Positions 8,077 through 14,781 of a stretch of DNA of 26,961 nucleotides are shown here, one piece after another; the first letter of the stretch is position 1, and every line of letters starts with the position of its first letter. The translations under genes and the position numbers were made by a program. The notes under the pieces were generated by a model. The model was not told where the DNA came from. It saw nothing but the letters and a program-made list of their open reading frames with translations, and did not search any database. Source of the DNA: Nostoc sp. GT001 (lineage in GTDB: Bacteria > Cyanobacteriota > Cyanobacteriia > Cyanobacteriales > Nostocaceae); assembly GCF_030382115.1 (NCBI RefSeq), contig NZ_JAUDRJ010000003.1, positions 424,856-451,816 on the forward strand, in the 5' to 3' direction.

Positions 8077-8658
8077 ATGGGTTTTAGAGACCTGAACCGA
8101 TATCCGCTGCAAAAGGCTCGGTACGACAAATATCAAGCTTGGCTAAATTCGACTCCTCAAGAACGTCAGCAGAAATTTGCAGCTATTACCGACGAAACCA
8201 AGCGGGCAAAGGCAGAAAAAATAGATGGCTATATTTCTCCCTTTGGTACAGCTGGTACTACGAAGATATATGTTCCTGCCCAATTGATCAAGAGCGATCA
8301 AACTGGACAAGGTTCTGGTGTGGCCAATGTACTTCGGGGGCTGCTTGCTAGCCGTACCACTACAGCTAGCGAATTTGCCCTACTAACCACGCCAATTAAG
8401 ATTGACGCGAAGAAGTTCAAGTTTGCCAGGCTAACACTTACTACTGTTGTGCCGGGAACCGTGAAGAAAGCCAGTCGGATTACTGGCGTCGAGTACAAAA
8501 AACCTGACGTAGATTCGGTCACTTCTCCTTTTGGTCAAGGTACTGGTGGTGAAGCTTATGATGCCGCTGTTTTAGCCATAGAAGAAACAACGGAGTATGT
8601 GACCTTCATTGAAGGAAACGGCGGCAAAAATCGGGTTAGATTCACTCCTGAAGGCTAA
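8077..8658 (+). CDS. 193-aa candidate major shell/structural protein
   Basis: It has a charged, helical N-terminal arm of about 55 residues (e.g. DKYQAWLNSTPQERQQKFA). The rest is Gly/Thr/Val-rich and beta-prone (e.g. FARLTLTTVVPGTVKKASR), and it ends in the acidic, Gly-rich ENGGKNRV-like region. There is no signal peptide or membrane segment. This plan, an N-terminal arm plus beta body in a gene with its own leader region, is common in coat or shell proteins, so it is my best guess for the main particle protein. No recognised family supports this. The stop overlaps the next ATG (TAATG). Confidence 0.7.
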   Translation: MGFRDLNRYPLQKARYDKYQAWLNSTPQERQQKFAAITDETKRAKAEKIDGYISPFGTAGTTKIYVPAQLIKSDQTGQGSGVANVLRGLLASRTTTASEFALLTTPIKIDAKKFKFARLTLTTVVPGTVKKASRITGVEYKKPDVDSVTSPFGQGTGGEAYDAAVLAIEETTEYVTFIEGNGGKNRVRFTPEG

Positions 8659-8921
8659 TGAGCAAGATAGCAGAACGAACTGGAATTATTTGGACTCCAG
8701 ATGATCCGTTAGACCTGCTATCTGTTGATGTTGATGGCAACTGTTCTGAGTCTGAGTTTCGGGGAATGCTTGCCATCAATCAAGCGGGTAGGGATTGGCT
8801 AACGGGGAAAATTGACATCGTTGAATACCTCGATAAGTTAGAGCATTACGGTATACCCAACCCATTCGAGATATTAGACGAATTTGCAGAACACGTTGAT
8901 TTTGTAATTGACCACGCTTGA
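8658..8921 (+). CDS. Hypothetical 87-aa acidic protein
   Basis: The start codon overlaps the stop of the preceding gene, indicating translational coupling. The product is strongly acidic and helix-prone (e.g. KLEHYGIPNPFEILDEFAEH) with no basic patch and no membrane segment. The stretch DVDGNCSESEF resembles the first half of a calcium-binding loop but lacks the canonical position-12 acid, so no EF-hand is claimed. Small acidic proteins just after a coat-like gene are often assembly or tail chaperone-like factors in phages, but nothing here proves that. Confidence 0.7.
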   Translation: MSKIAERTGIIWTPDDPLDLLSVDVDGNCSESEFRGMLAINQAGRDWLTGKIDIVEYLDKLEHYGIPNPFEILDEFAEHVDFVIDHA

Positions 8922-8922
8922 T

Positions 8923-9381
8923 ATGTCCCGAATTTTACAGCTAGGAATAGAAAGTAATTGGCAATTGCAATATAGTGATTCTTTTCCGGCTGTAAGTTAC
9001 TTAAATGATTCAGCAGGAAAGCCAATTTATCAAAGGATAACTGAGATAAATATTCCTGTAGTCTTTGATAAATCCATCATTGCCGTGGCTGTGAATACTA
9101 GTGTTCCTGTAGGGAAAATTTGGAAGTATGCGGGATACTTGCGCCGCAGCTTGACAACTGGTTTAGGTGCAAGTTTCGTAGGCGAACCGGAAAGCTTGTT
9201 TTTAGGGAAATTCAACTTAATCATTTTTGATGACTTGAATATTAATTACTTCCTATCACTTCAAGTGCCTAAATGGTTTATCAACGCTAATGTTGCTATT
9301 TACCAATACGAAGGTATAGATAGAAGCACGATAGAAGATGATATGCAAGCAATAAAATTAGCGCTAGGAATATCTTTGTAG
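8923..9381 (+). CDS. Hypothetical 152-aa protein of virion-like operon
   Basis: The ATG at 8923 lies one base past the previous stop (TGATATG), so I prefer it to an in-frame TTG at 8908. The protein is soluble, aromatic-rich and beta-prone (e.g. ESNWQLQYSDSFPAVSY, FNLIIFDDLNINYF), with a short helical C-terminus. No family or catalytic motif is recognised. The close spacing to neighbours on both sides places it in the same transcript as the structural-like genes. It could be a connector or minor structural component; this is inference from context. Confidence 0.7.
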   Translation: MSRILQLGIESNWQLQYSDSFPAVSYLNDSAGKPIYQRITEINIPVVFDKSIIAVAVNTSVPVGKIWKYAGYLRRSLTTGLGASFVGEPESLFLGKFNLIIFDDLNINYFLSLQVPKWFINANVAIYQYEGIDRSTIEDDMQAIKLALGISL

Positions 9382-9392
9382 GGTAGGAAGCA

Positions 9393-9707
9393 ATGATCAA
9401 CAACGTATCAGCAGGCGAGTCTAGTAATAAATTTACTACTTGTACTAATGATGAAAAAAGCTTATCAGCCAACAACAAAACTGAGATTTTAAATACTAAT
9501 CCCAACAGAAAATACTCAGCATTCATCAATAGTTCCAACGTAGATATTACTTTAATCTTGGGGGACACAAACCAAGGGGGAATAGGTAAAGGAATTATCC
9601 TTAATCCCCGTGGCAGCTACGAAATTAATGCTAATAACCTGTATTTAGGAAAGGTTACTGCTATTTCTGCATCTATTTGTAAACTTTCGTTTGTGGAGTG
9701 TGTCTAA
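9393..9707 (+). CDS. 104-aa beta-rich phage-type structural protein
   Basis: A clear AGGAAG Shine-Dalgarno precedes the ATG. The C-terminal two thirds carry a pattern I know from many phage genomes: NPNRKYSAFINSSNVDITL, an LGD turn, a glycine-rich loop, then GSYEINANNLYLG. This predicts a small beta-sandwich. The next gene has the same layout (NSSRKGATIWNDSTANLFI ... GGYFEVPFNYTG), so the two are probably anciently duplicated paralogues. Its stop overlaps the next ATG (TAATG). The role is probably a virion surface or head-tail decoration protein; the exact function is unknown. Confidence 0.75.
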   Translation: MINNVSAGESSNKFTTCTNDEKSLSANNKTEILNTNPNRKYSAFINSSNVDITLILGDTNQGGIGKGIILNPRGSYEINANNLYLGKVTAISASICKLSFVECV

Positions 9708-10018
9708 TGGCTCTTTATAATCCGGCATCAGTAACAGTAACCGAATCAACTAGTGGAACCTCAACGCCTGCCACTGTTGCTTCTAGCGCTACTAGTGTGA
9801 CAATCTTGGCTGCCAATTCCAGCCGGAAAGGTGCAACGATTTGGAACGACAGCACTGCTAATTTGTTTATTGAATTTGGTGCAACCGCAGCAACAAACGC
9901 TTTTACTGCCAAGTTATCAGCAGGTGGATATTTTGAAGTGCCATTTAATTACACTGGGGTAATTAGTGGTATTTGGTCAGCGGCTAACGGTAGTGCTTTA
10001 GTGCGGGAGCTAACTTAA
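9707..10018 (+). CDS. 103-aa beta-rich phage-type structural protein
   Basis: The ATG at 9707 overlaps the preceding stop and has GGAG eight bases upstream, so I prefer it to an in-frame GTG at 9698. The N-terminal ~30 residues are Ser/Thr/Ala-rich. The body follows a widespread phage pattern: AANSSRKGATIWNDSTANLF, LSAGGYFEVP, YTGVISGIW and a C-terminal ALVRELT. Proteins with this signature occur in tailed-phage structural modules and are usually annotated as hypothetical or virion proteins. It is the strongest sign in the window that the operon encodes phage-like particle components. Confidence 0.8.
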   Translation: MALYNPASVTVTESTSGTSTPATVASSATSVTILAANSSRKGATIWNDSTANLFIEFGATAATNAFTAKLSAGGYFEVPFNYTGVISGIWSAANGSALVRELT

Positions 10019-10019
10019 A

Positions 10020-10469
10020 ATGCCTTTATCCAATCCAGTATTTTCAGAATTATTACTTCCCACTAGTTTTGCTCACTGGCATGATGAAAGTTTGGTGGAA
10101 GTGGGCGGACAAATGAAAACTGACACAAACGCTAGTCTTGCTTATGGAGTTGAAATTTATCAAGATCCACCGGGAATTAATGATAGCTTTAGTTTCCTGA
10201 AGTTACTAGCAGTAGGAACTTACAATCTGTCTGTGCTAACCACTTTAAAAACCAATCTTGGAAGATTAAAACTAGAGATTGATGGTAATTTGGCTTTTGA
10301 CGATATGGATTGCTATAATGCATCTCTTGTTGTTAATGCAATACTTCAAAGAACTATTACCATCCCCACTGATGGGTTACATGAGTTTAAATTTACTGTG
10401 TTTTCAAAGAATGCAGCCTCTAGTAATTATTATTTTTCTGGTCGAAAAATCTGGGCAAGAAAAATATAA
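10020..10469 (+). CDS. 149-aa beta-rich virion-like protein
   Basis: Begins one base after the preceding stop with GGGAG upstream. The sequence alternates polar and hydrophobic residues typical of a jelly-roll or carbohydrate-binding-like fold: GTYNLSVLTTLKTNLGRLKL, ELKFTV-like strands and a C-terminal SGRKIWARKI. There is no signal peptide or membrane segment. The plan resembles phage appendage domains that bind host surfaces, but I recognise no named family. Its place at the end of the structural train supports a late-acting surface component; this is inference. Confidence 0.7.
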   Translation: MPLSNPVFSELLLPTSFAHWHDESLVEVGGQMKTDTNASLAYGVEIYQDPPGINDSFSFLKLLAVGTYNLSVLTTLKTNLGRLKLEIDGNLAFDDMDCYNASLVVNAILQRTITIPTDGLHEFKFTVFSKNAASSNYYFSGRKIWARKI

Positions 10470-10484
10470 TTTCAACTTAAATAA

Positions 10485-10913
10485 ATGGTTGCTACTTCGT
10501 CAACAATAGCTACAAACTCTAGTCCTTCTCCAGGAATAACATTAACTTTAGAAAGCACTGGTATATTTTTAGGGATTCTTGTTAGTGCTTCTGTTCTTGG
10601 TGGTGTAGCTGTTACCGTCATCAGCAAAATGAATCGAATTTCAAGTTCGATTACTCAAATTGAAAAGACTCTTGAAGAACAAGCGAGGAATGCTGAAAAA
10701 ATTCGTGAGATTGATAGGACATTAGCTTTACATATTCAAGAGTATGTGAATCGAAAAGATGTTGTCCAGATGGTTTTGGGTCAATTAAATGAGAAAATTG
10801 ACCACAAGTTCAAGCGAGTATTATTTTACACTAGAGATATCCAGCGGTTTCTTCAGCGTGATACTGATTTCAAGATCCGTGAGTACGAGGAAACGACTCA
10901 GCCGGATGAATAA
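10485..10913 (+). CDS. 142-aa one-TM coiled-coil membrane protein
   Basis: After a short Ser/Thr-rich N-terminus, a single transmembrane helix spans about residues 25-47 (e.g. GIFLGILVSASVLGGVAVTV). A coiled-coil-like stretch follows (e.g. SSITQIEKTLEEQARNAEKI) and then a charged, soluble tail rich in basic residues (HKFKRVLFYTRDIQRF). Small phage proteins with one TM plus coiled coil are often lysis-associated (holin or spanin-like) or tail-membrane factors. The sequence alone does not decide between these. It is the last + strand gene of the element, 15 bp after its neighbour. Confidence 0.7.
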   Translation: MVATSSTIATNSSPSPGITLTLESTGIFLGILVSASVLGGVAVTVISKMNRISSSITQIEKTLEEQARNAEKIREIDRTLALHIQEYVNRKDVVQMVLGQLNEKIDHKFKRVLFYTRDIQRFLQRDTDFKIREYEETTQPDE

Positions 10914-10918
10914 CTCAC

Positions 10919-11291
10919 TGGGGATTCAGGGTAACTGAAGCTTTTTGCTTGTCAATAGGAGAATTGATCGCTGCATGAGCAGTTTGCTATAAAGTTTTTT
11001 CAATCCCTTGCTAGTAAAGAGTTTCGGGAGATACAAATAACTTATGGGCAGTTCTCCCAGCACGGCTGTCACTCCTTATAAGACAAATGTAGTCTCGCGT
11101 GGGGATTCAGGGTAACTGAAACTTTTTTGCTTGTCAATAGGAGAATTGATCGCTGCATGAGCAGTTTGCTATAAAGTTTTTTCAATCCCTTGCTAGTAAA
11201 GAGTTTCGGGAGATACAAATAACTTATGGGCAGTTCTCCCAGCACGGCTGTCACTCCTTATAAGACAAATGTAGTCTCGCGTGGGGATTCA
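10919..11291. repeat. 181/182-bp tandem direct duplication near the element end
   Basis: Copy 1 (10,919-11,099) and copy 2 (11,100-11,281) are almost identical. The differences seen are one G-to-A change and one extra T in the T-run near the start. A third copy begins (TGGGGATTCA, 11,282-11,291) and then diverges. Each unit contains a small TTCAG/CTGAA hairpin. No protein-coding frame is convincing. Near-identity implies a recent duplication or a unit maintained by recombination. It lies between the last + strand gene and the minus-strand gene next to the att site. Confidence 0.9.
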
Positions 11292-11337
11292 CTCTAGACA
11301 ACTTAGGGTGCAGGGAGCAGGGAATGGGGCGTAACCT

Positions 11338-11565
11338 TCATTTTGTTTCATCAACGAATTCTTCATTGATGAAATCAGGTATAAGCTCAGGATCTAAGCC
11401 TTTTTCTACAAGCTGGAACTCTATAATCCTCGCTCTGGCTAAATCACCAACAAAAAGGGCTGAGGAATGCTCCCCTTCAACAATGCAGTACGTAATAAAA
11501 GGTTCCTCCCATTCTTGAAGATCATCCTCTTCTATTTCGATCACTGAATAAAGCATAATCTTCAT
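11338..11565 (-). CDS. Hypothetical 75-aa acidic protein
   Basis: A minus-strand gene at the right end of the element. I choose the ATG that begins MKIMLYSVIEIEEDDLQ. A longer frame beginning with TTG at 11,607 adds 14 residues without a ribosome-binding site. The product is small, strongly acidic and likely alpha/beta (LYSVIEIEED, PFITYCIVEGEHSSALFVGD, then a helix). No family is recognised. It is the only minus-strand gene in the element. Together with its place 100 bp from the att remnant, it could be a regulatory or cargo gene, but the function is unknown. Confidence 0.6.
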   Translation of the reverse strand: MKIMLYSVIEIEEDDLQEWEEPFITYCIVEGEHSSALFVGDLARARIIEFQLVEKGLDPELIPDFINEEFVDETK

Positions 11566-11668
11566 TTTGTCGCGTTTTAGCGCATCTACTAGGCAAGGTT
11601 TAGGCAAAAATTAGCGATAAAAATAAAACAATTGCTTGACTATACGGGAATAATGCCTAAAACTGGTC

Positions 11669-11714
11669 GGACTGAAAATCCTCGTGTCACTAGGTTCAAG
11701 TCCGGTTCCTGGCA
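11669..11714 (+). other. tRNA-Phe(GAA) 3' fragment, likely attR of the element
   Basis: The sequence from GGACTGAAAATCC through ...CCTGGCA matches the anticodon arm (loop CTGAAAA, anticodon GAA), variable region (GTGTC), T-loop (TTCAAGT) and 3' acceptor strand (TCCTGGC plus discriminator A) of a bacterial tRNA-Phe. The 5' half is absent: the bases before 11,669 do not continue the anticodon stem. The T-arm has one extra base and mismatches (ACTAGG opposite CCGGT), so it is not a functional half. This is the classic scar of tyrosine-recombinase integration into the 3' end of a tRNA gene. Confidence 0.85.
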
Positions 11715-11721
11715 CTATCTT

Positions 11722-11755
11722 AAACCCCTTGAAATCTAATAATTTCAAGGGGTTT
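11722..11755 (+). terminator. Strong hairpin, presumed native terminator of tRNA-Phe
   Basis: Perfect 14-bp arms AAACCCCTTGAAAT and ATTTCAAGGGGTTT close a CTAATA loop, followed by GTGGTTTGT. It lies 7 bases after the tRNA fragment, as expected for the tRNA gene's own terminator left on the chromosomal side. Chromosomal sequence therefore resumes here. Confidence 0.85.
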
Positions 11756-11800
11756 GTGGTTTGTAGGTACTAGCTTATATAGAAAAACTGTTGTAGCTTA

Positions 11801-11934
11801 GAGGGTGTTTATAAAATAAATATTAAGCAGTAGAGCAACGATGATTGCGGGCTAATCTACGTAACATAAGATTTGTCATAGCCGCATATATCAAGATTTT
11901 GTCTTGCAAGTGTAGTTTGTCCAAAAGACGAAAC
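11801..11934 (-). pseudogene. IS5-type transposase C-terminal remnant with IS end
   Basis: On the minus strand the frame ending at the stop 11,823-11,825 reads ...LHLQDKILIYAAMTNLMLRR and then LARNHRCSTA. This is characteristic of the C-terminus of IS5/IS1031-type DDE transposases common in Nostocales. Upstream of about 11,934 the frame hits two stop codons and homology is lost. The adjacent GAGGGTGTTTATAAA (11,801-11,815) resembles the terminal inverted repeat of these elements. Only one end survives, so this is a dead fragment inserted or left next to the tRNA terminator. Confidence 0.7.
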
Positions 11935-11970
11935 TACTAGCTCGGAATTTTGAAATTGAATCCTTTACTA

Positions 11971-12073
11971 ATACCAATTCAATTAATGATTGCAACGCAT
12001 TTTTGTGTAAAGACGCGATGAATCGCGTCTCTACAAATGGTCTATTTGTTGCATTCTTTTTTCTAATTGGTAT
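11971..12073. repeat. MITE-like palindromic repeat with inner HIP1-type hairpin
   Basis: Imperfect terminal inverted repeats (ATACCAATT...TGCAAC and GTTGCA...AATTGGTAT) bound about 103 bp. In the centre, GTAAAGACGCGAT pairs with ATCGCGTCTCTAC (12,007-12,034). Such non-coding elements are abundant in filamentous cyanobacteria. Confidence 0.75.
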
Positions 12074-12173
12074 AACAACTCTCGGCTATAGGACTCATAT
12101 TTGATTTTTAAGGGAGCTAGGTACACCTTTATTCCTTCTCCCCAGTCCCTGGTCTCTACGATTAATTCAGAAA

Positions 12174-13103
12174 TCAAATTGGATTGCTATATTTAGATAG
12201 ACGAGTCATTTCAAACAATTGCTGGGCATTACTTCCTAGAAAAGCATCAAAAAGCTGCTGCTTTTCAGATTCCACTTCTACTAGATAGCGCTGGGCAATT
12301 TCATAATAGGCATAAGTCCAAGGAATCTGAATTTCTGCACCACTGTTATCATCTAACACCGTCACCATTTCCGTTACTGCTTGAGTTGCAGTTTGCCGCA
12401 AACCACAAGCAACATTTCCCTCTATCTCTGCTTTCATTGGTACACCCAGGTTAGCCAAAGCACTGGCGGTAGTATCAATATCTGGATATTCTGGAGTATT
12501 CTGTCCGTTGATGTAGCCTGTAAAGTGGTTGACAGCATATCCGTGCAGCAACACCCAAGCCCCGTACTGAGTAACCTGATTCACCTCTTCAACGACAAAA
12601 CGCTGCGGAGGTAGCCAAGGGCGGGTGAAGATTTGCTGGAGTTGTTTGGCGATGGTTTCAAGGTTCCCGTCTTTTTGTAGCAGAGTAAGGGGTGAGGTCA
12701 GTTCTTTTGGGATTGAAGATACTGTTGTAGAGATAAGTTGAGCGATATTGCTAGGCAATTCATCGACAATCAACTCGCTGATAAACAGCTTGGGTAAGTT
12801 AAATTCCTCTTGCTGCAGATGACGATAATGACGGGCGTACAAATGAGTTTGAGCAAAAGTATACTCTCCAGCCGCCACGTAACCCAAAGCTTCTGCAAGT
12901 TGTCCAAGGTAGTCAATTCCTAAGTTAACTTGACCCTGTGGAGTATCTACTAATAAACGCAAAGACCGAAAGGCGATGTGGTCGTTGGCGACAGTCCCAC
13001 CCGCAGTAGTAATCATTTGCTGGTAGATACGAGCATGATTGACCCTGGCACTGTATTCTTGCCAAAGTAATTTCCATAAATCAAGGGTTATTTCGGGTTT
13101 CAT
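12174..13103 (-). CDS. DUF1338 protein, putative 2-oxoadipate dioxygenase/decarboxylase
   Basis: A 309-residue member of the DUF1338 family, vicinal-oxygen-chelate-like Fe(II) enzymes whose characterised member HglS turns 2-oxoadipate into D-2-hydroxyglutarate in lysine catabolism. NDHIAFRSLR supplies a probable metal ligand H42 and, four residues on, R46. NHFTGYI supplies H193 and YYEIAQRYL supplies E268. From memory these match the His, His, Glu triad and substrate arginine of HglS. The protein is shorter than HglS (about 460 residues), as in the plant/cyanobacterial branch. The next gene upstream on the same strand is a class-III aminotransferase (87-bp gap), so the pair may act on an aminoadipate-type substrate. 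Confidence 0.85.
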   Translation of the reverse strand: MKPEITLDLWKLLWQEYSARVNHARIYQQMITTAGGTVANDHIAFRSLRLLVDTPQGQVNLGIDYLGQLAEALGYVAAGEYTFAQTHLYARHYRHLQQEEFNLPKLFISELIVDELPSNIAQLISTTVSSIPKELTSPLTLLQKDGNLETIAKQLQQIFTRPWLPPQRFVVEEVNQVTQYGAWVLLHGYAVNHFTGYINGQNTPEYPDIDTTASALANLGVPMKAEIEGNVACGLRQTATQAVTEMVTVLDDNSGAEIQIPWTYAYYEIAQRYLVEVESEKQQLFDAFLGSNAQQLFEMTRLSKYSNPI

Positions 13104-13190
13104 ATTAGATTAGTTATTTGTCATTTGTCAAAGAAGGGTCAAAAGTTAGGAAATCTCCTTCTGCACCCTATTCCCCACTCCCTTCATCTT

Positions 13191-14510
13191 TTAAGAACTT
13201 AAAATCTCGCTGATAATCTGAAGGACTATCTGAATTTGGTCGCTGTCGATAACTAGAGGAGGACAGAAACGAATTGCTGCTTTACCGCAACCTAGCAATA
13301 ATAAACCGCGTAAAAAAGCTTCTTGGATAATGCGATCGCGCAATTTATAATCGAGATTACCCTGTTCATCCAATAAATCCACCGCTACCATCAATCCCTT
13401 ACCTCGTGGCGGCGATACCCTCGGAAATCTTTGATGCAACTGGGTAAGACTAGCTTGTAATAATTCTCCCATCTGGGTAGCGTTGCTCATCAAACCACTT
13501 TCTAGCAGTCTTAGTGTGACAATACCAGCAGCACAAGCTACAGGATTACCGCCAAATGTAGTAGCATGAGAGCCGGGAGGCCAAGTCATTAACTCTGGTC
13601 TAGCAAGTATCGCTCCTAACGGCATACCACTGGCGATACCTTTAGCAGTAGTAATGATATCAGGCATCACACCCCAATGCTCGATCGCAAATAAGCGACC
13701 AGTCCGCCCCATCCCTGCTTGTACTTCATCCACTACCATCAGAATACCGTGGCGATCGCATATCTCCCGAATTCGCTGCAAAAAACCATCTTCGGGTACG
13801 ATATATCCACCTTCTCCTTGAATCGGTTCGACGACGATCGCTGCTACTTCTTGCGGTGGTAAAATCGTCGTAAATAGCTGTTGTTCCAGATAATCTAAAC
13901 TTGCGTGAGTGCCATAAGGAATATGAGTTACCCCAGGAACTAAAGGCCCAAAATTAGCTCGCTGCACTACTTTGGAACCAGTTAGAGACATTGCTCCATA
14001 AGTGCGTCCGTGAAATGCACCTAAGAAGGCTACGATTAGCGATCGCTTGGTGTAATATCGAGCTAGTTTGATTGCTCCTTCGTTGGATTCTGCCCCGGAA
14101 TTGGTGAAAAATATCTTTGCAGGAAACCCACTATTACTATGTGGGTGGGGAAAGGGAGCGCGAATCGCTAATTGTTCCGCTAGTTCCACCATCGGCTCAT
14201 AATAAAAATCTGTCCCTGACATGTGCAACAGCCGCGCCGACTGTTCTTGAATTGCCTTGACGACTTCCGGGTGGGCGTGTCCGGTGGCTGTGACGGCAAT
14301 ACCTGCGGTCATATCCAGAAATACATTGCCATCCACATCTTCTACCATACAGCCCTGACCGCGAGATACAACTAACGGGTAATCGCGGGTATAAGAAGGG
14401 GAAGTTACGGCGCGATCGCGTTGTACAATTGCTTGAGCGCGAGGCCCAGGTAAGGAAGTTATTAAATGGGGTGTACGAGGTAAATTTAAGTTAATAGGAA
14501 TACTTAACAT
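13191..14510 (-). CDS. Class-III PLP aminotransferase (acetylornithine/GABA-type)
   Basis: A 439-residue fold-type I PLP enzyme of normal length. Landmarks: TNSGAESNEGAIKLAR (about 136-151) for the cofactor phosphate, FHGRTYGAMSLTGSK (166-180), VVEPIQGEGGY (226-236), DEVQAGMGRTG (261-271) with the pyridine-binding Asp261, and TTAKGIASG with the Schiff-base lysine K290, then THATTFGGNP-like phosphate residues. The ~45-residue N-terminal extension makes it more like the archaeal/cyanobacterial 'acetylornithine/4-aminobutyrate' subgroup than canonical ArgD. Substrate cannot be set from sequence. Being just upstream of a DUF1338 enzyme, it may supply a 2-oxo acid such as 2-oxoadipate, or act on an omega-amino acid. 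Confidence 0.9.
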   Translation of the reverse strand: MLSIPINLNLPRTPHLITSLPGPRAQAIVQRDRAVTSPSYTRDYPLVVSRGQGCMVEDVDGNVFLDMTAGIAVTATGHAHPEVVKAIQEQSARLLHMSGTDFYYEPMVELAEQLAIRAPFPHPHSNSGFPAKIFFTNSGAESNEGAIKLARYYTKRSLIVAFLGAFHGRTYGAMSLTGSKVVQRANFGPLVPGVTHIPYGTHASLDYLEQQLFTTILPPQEVAAIVVEPIQGEGGYIVPEDGFLQRIREICDRHGILMVVDEVQAGMGRTGRLFAIEHWGVMPDIITTAKGIASGMPLGAILARPELMTWPPGSHATTFGGNPVACAAGIVTLRLLESGLMSNATQMGELLQASLTQLHQRFPRVSPPRGKGLMVAVDLLDEQGNLDYKLRDRIIQEAFLRGLLLLGCGKAAIRFCPPLVIDSDQIQIVLQIISEILSS

Positions 14511-14635
14511 ATTTTTTTCGGGTTTTAAAGATTACTGATGATTAAACGCTAAAGCTTGATTGCTGACAGTAGCATTTGATTCCATTGCTGTAAGAATTAC
14601 GCATTTATCGAAAAATCAGAGTATACGTCAGCGAC

Positions 14636-14664
14636 TCAGGAAAAATACAGCTAATTTTTCCTGA
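14636..14664 (-). terminator. Hairpin between DUF2808 gene and aminotransferase
   Basis: The 11-bp arms TCAGGAAAAAT and ATTTTTCCTGA lie in the 271-bp gap after the minus-strand DUF2808 gene and before the aminotransferase start. No good T-run follows, so terminator function is only probable; it could also lie in the aminotransferase leader. Confidence 0.4.
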
Positions 14665-14781
14665 ATCCTCAAAAATATTTAACGAAAAAGCTTGATGGTA
14701 AGCCCTTTCGTATTGTTTAAGACTCTTGCCCGTTTTTATAACACAACTTTTAGAAAATATTCCCTATTCCCTTTATCGAAA

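Larger units (their letters stand above)
11608..12173. other. 566-bp boundary region: att site, terminator, IS remnant, MITE
   Basis: No intact gene. In order it contains AT-rich element DNA, the tRNA-Phe 3' fragment (11,669-11,714), the tRNA terminator (11,722-11,755), an IS5-type transposase remnant (11,801-11,934) and a MITE-like palindrome (11,971-12,073). Some 100 bp of AT-rich sequence follow before the chromosomal gene on the minus strand. Each of these is entered separately. Confidence 0.8.

Noticed and set aside
8658..8921. EF-hand calcium-binding loop (DVDGNCSESEF)
   Set aside because: The canonical bidentate Glu at position 12 is absent and no second hand is present.
11069..11254. 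61-codon minus-strand frame within the tandem repeat
   Set aside because: Exists only because the repeat unit has an open phase; no ribosome-binding site, no recognisable protein.
10919..11291. CRISPR array
   Set aside because: The repeat is 181 bp and occurs about twice in direct abutment, without short regular repeats and variable spacers. No cas genes were seen.
11669..11714. A functional tRNA gene
   Set aside because: The 5' half (acceptor strand, D-arm) is missing and the T-arm has an extra base and mismatches; it is only a 3' fragment.
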